The translations under genes were made by a program, and so were the position numbers. A DNA stretch of 8,486 nt from JANLQX01 sp043775075 (GTDB taxonomy: Bacteria > Actinomycetota > Acidimicrobiia > Acidimicrobiales > JANYDT01), in contig JAYVSS010000138.1 of assembly GCA_043775075.1 (NCBI GenBank), positions 1 through 8,486 of the forward strand. Reading direction: 5' to 3'. The notes under the pieces were generated by a model that had not been told where the DNA came from, did no database searches, and was given only the letters and a program-made list of their open reading frames with translations. Shown in pieces: positions 5,900 through 8,486 of the stretch (its first letter is position 1; every line of letters starts with the position of its first letter).

Positions 5900-6601
5900 A
5901 TGAGCCGGGTTGTCCTCGTTACCGGCGGCAACCGGGGCATCGGTCTAGCGATTGCGCGGCGGTTTCAGTCACTCGGTGACACGGTCGTCGTTACGTGTCG
6001 TGGCGACGCCCCCGAGGGTCTGCACTCTGTCCGTTGTGATGTCACCGATCAAGCTCAGGTCGACGCCGCCTTCACCGAAATCGAGGCGACCTACGGGTCG
6101 GTCGAGGTCCTCGTGGCCAACGCCGGAATCACCAAGGACGGACTTCTCATTCGCATGAGCGAGGAGCAGTTCACCAGCGTGGTGGACGCCAACCTGACCG
6201 GTGCATTTCGGGTCTCGAAGCGAGCGGCGGGGCCAATGATCCGCAAACGTAGCGGGCGCATCGTGCTGATTTCGTCGGTCGTGGCGTACTACGGAGTTGC
6301 CGGGCAGGCCAACTATGCCGCATCGAAGGCCGGAATGATCGGTCTGGCCCGATCCATGGCGAAAGAACTGGCCAGCCGCAACATCACCGTGAACGTCGTG
6401 ACCCCGGGCGGCGTCGACACCGAGATGGTGGCCTCGATGAGCGAAGCGCAGCGGACCGGTCTGGTGAGCGCCACCCCAATCGGTCGTCTCGCCACTCCCG
6501 ACGAGGTCGCCGCGGCGGTAACGTTTCTGGCGTCGGCCGAAGCAGCAGCCATAACCGGCGTCGTCCTCCCGGTCGACGGCGGCTTAGCAATGGGCCACTA
6601 G
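5900..6601 (+). CDS. fabG: 3-oxoacyl-ACP reductase FabG (MabA-like)
   Basis: FabG reduces 3-oxoacyl-ACP to 3-hydroxyacyl-ACP with NADPH in each FAS-II cycle. The frame opens earlier (5825) but inside fabH; the ATG at 5900 gives 233 residues and puts the Rossmann strand at the N-terminus, as expected (MSRVVLVTGG). No strong Shine-Dalgarno is visible. Short-chain dehydrogenase motifs are complete: TGGNRGIG at 8-15 for cofactor binding, VANAG at 72-76, N98 in DANLTG, S126, Y139 and K143 (YAASK) as catalytic residues, then VTPGGVDTEM at 167-176. The C-terminus PVDGGLAMGH closely resembles the mycobacterial FabG1/MabA ending PVDGGMGMGH, as do NRGIGLAIARR and VEVLVANAGI, so this is the FAS-II reductase and not a general dehydrogenase. 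It sits 34 bases after fabH and 81 bases before acpP, and that gap contains two hairpins. Confidence 0.95.
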   Translation: MSRVVLVTGGNRGIGLAIARRFQSLGDTVVVTCRGDAPEGLHSVRCDVTDQAQVDAAFTEIEATYGSVEVLVANAGITKDGLLIRMSEEQFTSVVDANLTGAFRVSKRAAGPMIRKRSGRIVLISSVVAYYGVAGQANYAASKAGMIGLARSMAKELASRNITVNVVTPGGVDTEMVASMSEAQRTGLVSATPIGRLATPDEVAAAVTFLASAEAAAITGVVLPVDGGLAMGH

Positions 6602-6622
6602 CTCTCCTTCACCGCGAAACAT

Positions 6623-6640
6623 GTTCCGGGCTCCCGGAAC
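6623..6640. promoter_or_regulatory. Strong inverted repeat in the fabG-acpP gap
   Basis: GTTCCGGG-CT-CCCGGAAC is a perfect 8-base inverted repeat beginning 22 bases after the fabG stop. As RNA it would form a GC-rich stem with a tight loop. No T run follows, so it is not a standard terminator. It could be an operator, a processing or stability element for acpP mRNA, or a pause site. Confidence 0.55.
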
Positions 6641-6653
6641 TTGATGTACTCAC

Positions 6654-6666
6654 GGGCACTCTGCCC
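6654..6666 (+). promoter_or_regulatory. Small hairpin just upstream of the acpP ribosome site
   Basis: GGGCA-CTC-TGCCC pairs perfectly over five bases and ends four bases before the AAAGGA of acpP. As RNA it would leave the ribosome site exposed directly after a stem. Because the arm is short, chance occurrence is possible. Confidence 0.35.
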
Positions 6667-6682
6667 AACGAAAGGAAATACC

Positions 6683-6928
6683 ATGAATCGTGACGAAGCC
6701 TTCGAGACCTTCAAGGGCGCTGCCGTTGAAGTCCTCGCCGTCGACGCCGCCAAGGTAACGACCGAGGCGAGCTTCGCCGACGACCTCGACGCCGATTCCC
6801 TCGACCTCGTCGAGTTTGTGATGGCGTTGGAAGAGAAGTTCGACGTCGAAATTCCCGAGGAAGAACTTGCCGGCATCAAGACCGTGGGCGAGGCTTTCGA
6901 GATGGTGTGCAAAAAGGTTGGCATCTGA
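6683..6928 (+). CDS. acpP: Acyl carrier protein
   Basis: ACP carries the growing acyl chain on a phosphopantetheine arm and is the shared substrate of the FabD, FabH, FabG and FabF encoded beside it. I chose the ATG at 6683, six bases after AAAGGA (6671-6676), over an upstream in-frame ATG at 6641 that would add 14 unrelated residues and run into the hairpin region. The 81-residue product is of normal ACP size and strongly acidic. The attachment serine is S39 in DDLDADSLDLVEF, the classic D-S-L motif, followed by the helix III/IV region (FDVEIPEEELAGIKTVGEAF). Three cytoplasmic-type helices can be seen and there is no extension. A GC-rich hairpin lies upstream and another overlaps the stop codon, so the acpP segment may have its own transcript level. 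Confidence 0.97.
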   Translation: MNRDEAFETFKGAAVEVLAVDAAKVTTEASFADDLDADSLDLVEFVMALEEKFDVEIPEEELAGIKTVGEAFEMVCKKVGI

Positions 6929-6953
6929 GGTCGGGTTCGACCTCCGTCGTTTT
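6927..6953 (+). terminator. Candidate partial terminator or stability hairpin at the acpP stop
   Basis: GAGGTCG (6927-6933) pairs perfectly with CGACCTC (6938-6944) around GGTT. The stem begins inside the acpP stop codon. Four T residues follow at 6950-6953, five bases after the stem. The short, displaced T run suggests incomplete termination or 3'-end protection of an acpP message, with some readthrough to fabF. Confidence 0.5.
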
Positions 6954-6994
6954 CACTCGCCGTGTTTGCTGAAGAATCGTTGAAGGAGACGTTG

Positions 6995-8194
6995 ATGATC
7001 ACTGACCGTCCACGCCGCCGGGTTGCCGTGACCGGCCTCGGAGTTATCGCTCACTGCGGGCTCGGGGTCGAGGCCTTCTGGTCTGGACTTCTCCATAGTG
7101 ATCCCGGCCCGGTCAGTCGGCGTATCACCGAGTTCGATCCTGAGCTCTATTTCGACAACGCCAAGGAGACTCGGCGTTCCGATCGGTTCAGCCAGTTAGC
7201 CATTGCGGCGGCCGACGAGGCGATGAAAGACGCCGGTCCCGTCGGCGTTGATCCCGCCCGCTTCGGCGTGCTCATCGGGACAGGAATCGGCGGGCTCGCC
7301 ACCCTGGAGGAGCAAATCATCATCCGCCACGAAAAGGGGGACCGACGGGTCTCTCCGTTCCTGGTGCCAATGATGATGGGCAACGCCGCCGCCGCCAGCG
7401 TGTCGATGCGGTTTGGATTGCAGGGCCCGTGCGAGACCACAGTGACGGCATGCGCCGCCGGTACGAACTCCATTGGCAACGCCGCCCGCCTCATACAGAT
7501 GGGGTACTGCGACGCCATACTTGCCGGTGGCACAGAATCAGCGATGACCCCCACGGCGATGGCCGGATTCGGCAACATGACAGCGCTCTCCACCACGGGC
7601 TGGTCCCGGCCGTTCGACGTTCGCCGTGATGGATTCGTCATTGCCGAGGGGGCGGGAGTATTGGTCCTGGAGGAATGGGATCACGCCGTGGCCCGCGGTG
7701 CCCATATCTACGCCGAGCTGCTCGGCTCGGCGTCCACGGCGGACGCCCATCACATCACCGCACCATCTCCCGGAGGGGCCGGGGCCGTCCGGTGCATCGA
7801 GCTCGCTCTCGTCGATGCCGGTATTCGGTCCGCCGATGTTGGCTACGTAAACGCCCACGGCACCTCCACACCGCTGAACGATGCGGCGGAATCGGAAGCG
7901 ATTGAGAAGGTCTTTGGATCGTCCACGCTGATCGTTACGTCCACCAAAGGCGTGACCGGCCACGCGCTCGGCGCCGCAGGGGCGTTGGAAGGCGTGGCGT
8001 TGGCATTGTCGATCGACCGAGGACTCATTCCCCCCACCCGGGGTACGGCGGCGGAATCACTCGATCCGGCCGTGACCTTCGACCTGGCGCTCGACTCACC
8101 CCGGGAATGGACCGCCGGCTACGCGATCTCCAACAGCTTCGGCTTCGGCGGCCACAATGGCACCATCGTGATGGGCCCCGCCCACTCGAATTAA
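6995..8194 (+). CDS. fabF: Beta-ketoacyl-ACP synthase II FabF (KAS II)
   Basis: FabF elongates acyl-ACP by decarboxylative condensation with malonyl-ACP. The ATG at 6995 follows GAAGGAG (6982-6988) at six bases and is preferred over an upstream in-frame GTG at 6962. The product is 399 residues, close to the usual FabF length of about 410. The Cys-His-His triad is complete: C153 in TVTACAAGTNS, H288 in NAHGTSTPLND and H323 in TGHALGAAGA, with K318 in TSTKG. The family landmarks VAVTGLGVIAHCG at the N-terminus, GGTESAMTP at 178-186, RPFDVRRDGFVIAEGAG at 205-221 and NSFGFGGHN at 380-388 are all present. The intact active-site Cys rules out a chain-length-factor homologue. FabF versus FabB cannot be settled by eye; position after acpP and overall form favour FabF. 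Its TAA overlaps the stop of the convergent dehydratase gene. Confidence 0.95.
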   Translation: MITDRPRRRVAVTGLGVIAHCGLGVEAFWSGLLHSDPGPVSRRITEFDPELYFDNAKETRRSDRFSQLAIAAADEAMKDAGPVGVDPARFGVLIGTGIGGLATLEEQIIIRHEKGDRRVSPFLVPMMMGNAAAASVSMRFGLQGPCETTVTACAAGTNSIGNAARLIQMGYCDAILAGGTESAMTPTAMAGFGNMTALSTTGWSRPFDVRRDGFVIAEGAGVLVLEEWDHAVARGAHIYAELLGSASTADAHHITAPSPGGAGAVRCIELALVDAGIRSADVGYVNAHGTSTPLNDAAESEAIEKVFGSSTLIVTSTKGVTGHALGAAGALEGVALALSIDRGLIPPTRGTAAESLDPAVTFDLALDSPREWTAGYAISNSFGFGGHNGTIVMGPAHSN

Positions 8195-8486
8195 CGGTCG
8201 GCGAGGACGAAGAGGAGTTCGGCTTCGCTCGCCACTGCGCCGTTGACGAGTGCTCGGGCCGAGCCCTTGCCCGCCCGAGAGGACATTCTACCGAGCGTAA
8301 CTTCGAGGGTCAGCGTGTCGCCGGGGCTCACCTGCCGACGAAACCGCACCCCGTCCACGCCGCCGAAGAGTGGGAGCTTCGTCGAATAGGCCGGCGACGC
8401 GAGGATGGCGCACGCCCCGGCCTGGGCCATCGATTCAACCATCAACACTCCCGGCAGGGTGGGTCGACCGGGAAAGTGACCGGCCC
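8191..8486 (-). CDS. fabZ: 3-hydroxyacyl-ACP dehydratase FabZ, 5' end outside window
   Basis: The leftward frame is open to the right edge, and 97 residues are visible (8191-8484 plus two bases of another codon). The fragment begins AGHFPGRPTLPG and continues VLMVESMAQAGA. This matches the FabZ hot-dog core: the His of GHFPGRP and the Glu of VESMAQ are the catalytic pair that dehydrates 3-hydroxyacyl-ACP to trans-2-enoyl-ACP. Downstream features fit as well: a hydrophobic helix (AQAGACAILA), GGVDGVRFRRQVSPGDTL and a final beta strand (EAELLFVLADR). About 45-50 N-terminal residues probably lie beyond the window, judged from usual FabZ length. A GTG at 8448 starts after the catalytic His, so it is not a credible start. 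The gene supplies the FAS-II step missing from the rightward cluster but is transcribed towards it. Confidence 0.92.
   Translation of the reverse strand, partial: AGHFPGRPTLPGVLMVESMAQAGACAILASPAYSTKLPLFGGVDGVRFRRQVSPGDTLTLEVTLGRMSSRAGKGSARALVNGAVASEAELLFVLADR

Noticed and set aside
1..8486. CRISPR array, insertion sequence, prophage, toxin-antitoxin or defence system
   Set aside because: I found no spaced direct repeats, terminal inverted repeats flanking a transposase, or proteins of those families; almost all the sequence is accounted for by housekeeping and envelope genes.

Overview
The window looks like chromosomal core DNA from a high-GC actinobacterium, possibly of the Acidimicrobiia type. 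The evidence is a dissociated type II fatty acid synthase (FAS-II) cluster in nearly the fabD-fabH-acpP-fabF order known from Streptomyces. It also has a FabG resembling mycobacterial MabA (N-terminal TGGNRGIG, C-terminal VDGG...MGH), secreted proteins with an actinobacterial-style paired-Cys motif, and GTG-start use. The taxon is inferred from protein flavour only; no rRNA is present. I see no mobile element, CRISPR array or prophage.

Left part (1-3271, all leftward): four genes lie head to tail with gaps of 37, 42 and 33 bases, probably one transcript. In order of transcription they are a secreted YceI-like protein, a membrane-anchored YceI-like paralogue, a small J-domain protein with an unassigned C-terminal domain, and a class C beta-lactamase/esterase-type serine hydrolase that runs off the left edge.

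Middle (3272-3592): this divergent intergenic region carries a complete tRNA-Leu(CAA) gene, rightward, with the CCA end encoded. Several short inverted repeats lie around it.

Right part (3593-8194, rightward): fabD, fabH, fabG, acpP and fabF. Together they supply the malonyl loading, initiating condensation, ketoreduction, acyl carrier and elongating condensation functions of FAS-II. A convergent gene entering from the right edge is a FabZ-type dehydratase whose stop codon overlaps that of fabF, so the dehydration step is encoded beside the cluster on the other strand. No enoyl reductase or acetyl-CoA carboxylase gene lies inside the window.

The most unusual item is FabD. About 78 residues are fused to the C-terminus of an intact transacylase, and they look like a biotinyl/lipoyl 'hammerhead' domain that contains no lysine at all. 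Other points worth a look are a 16-codon leader ORF whose stop overlaps the fabH start as ATGA, and strong hairpins on both sides of acpP.
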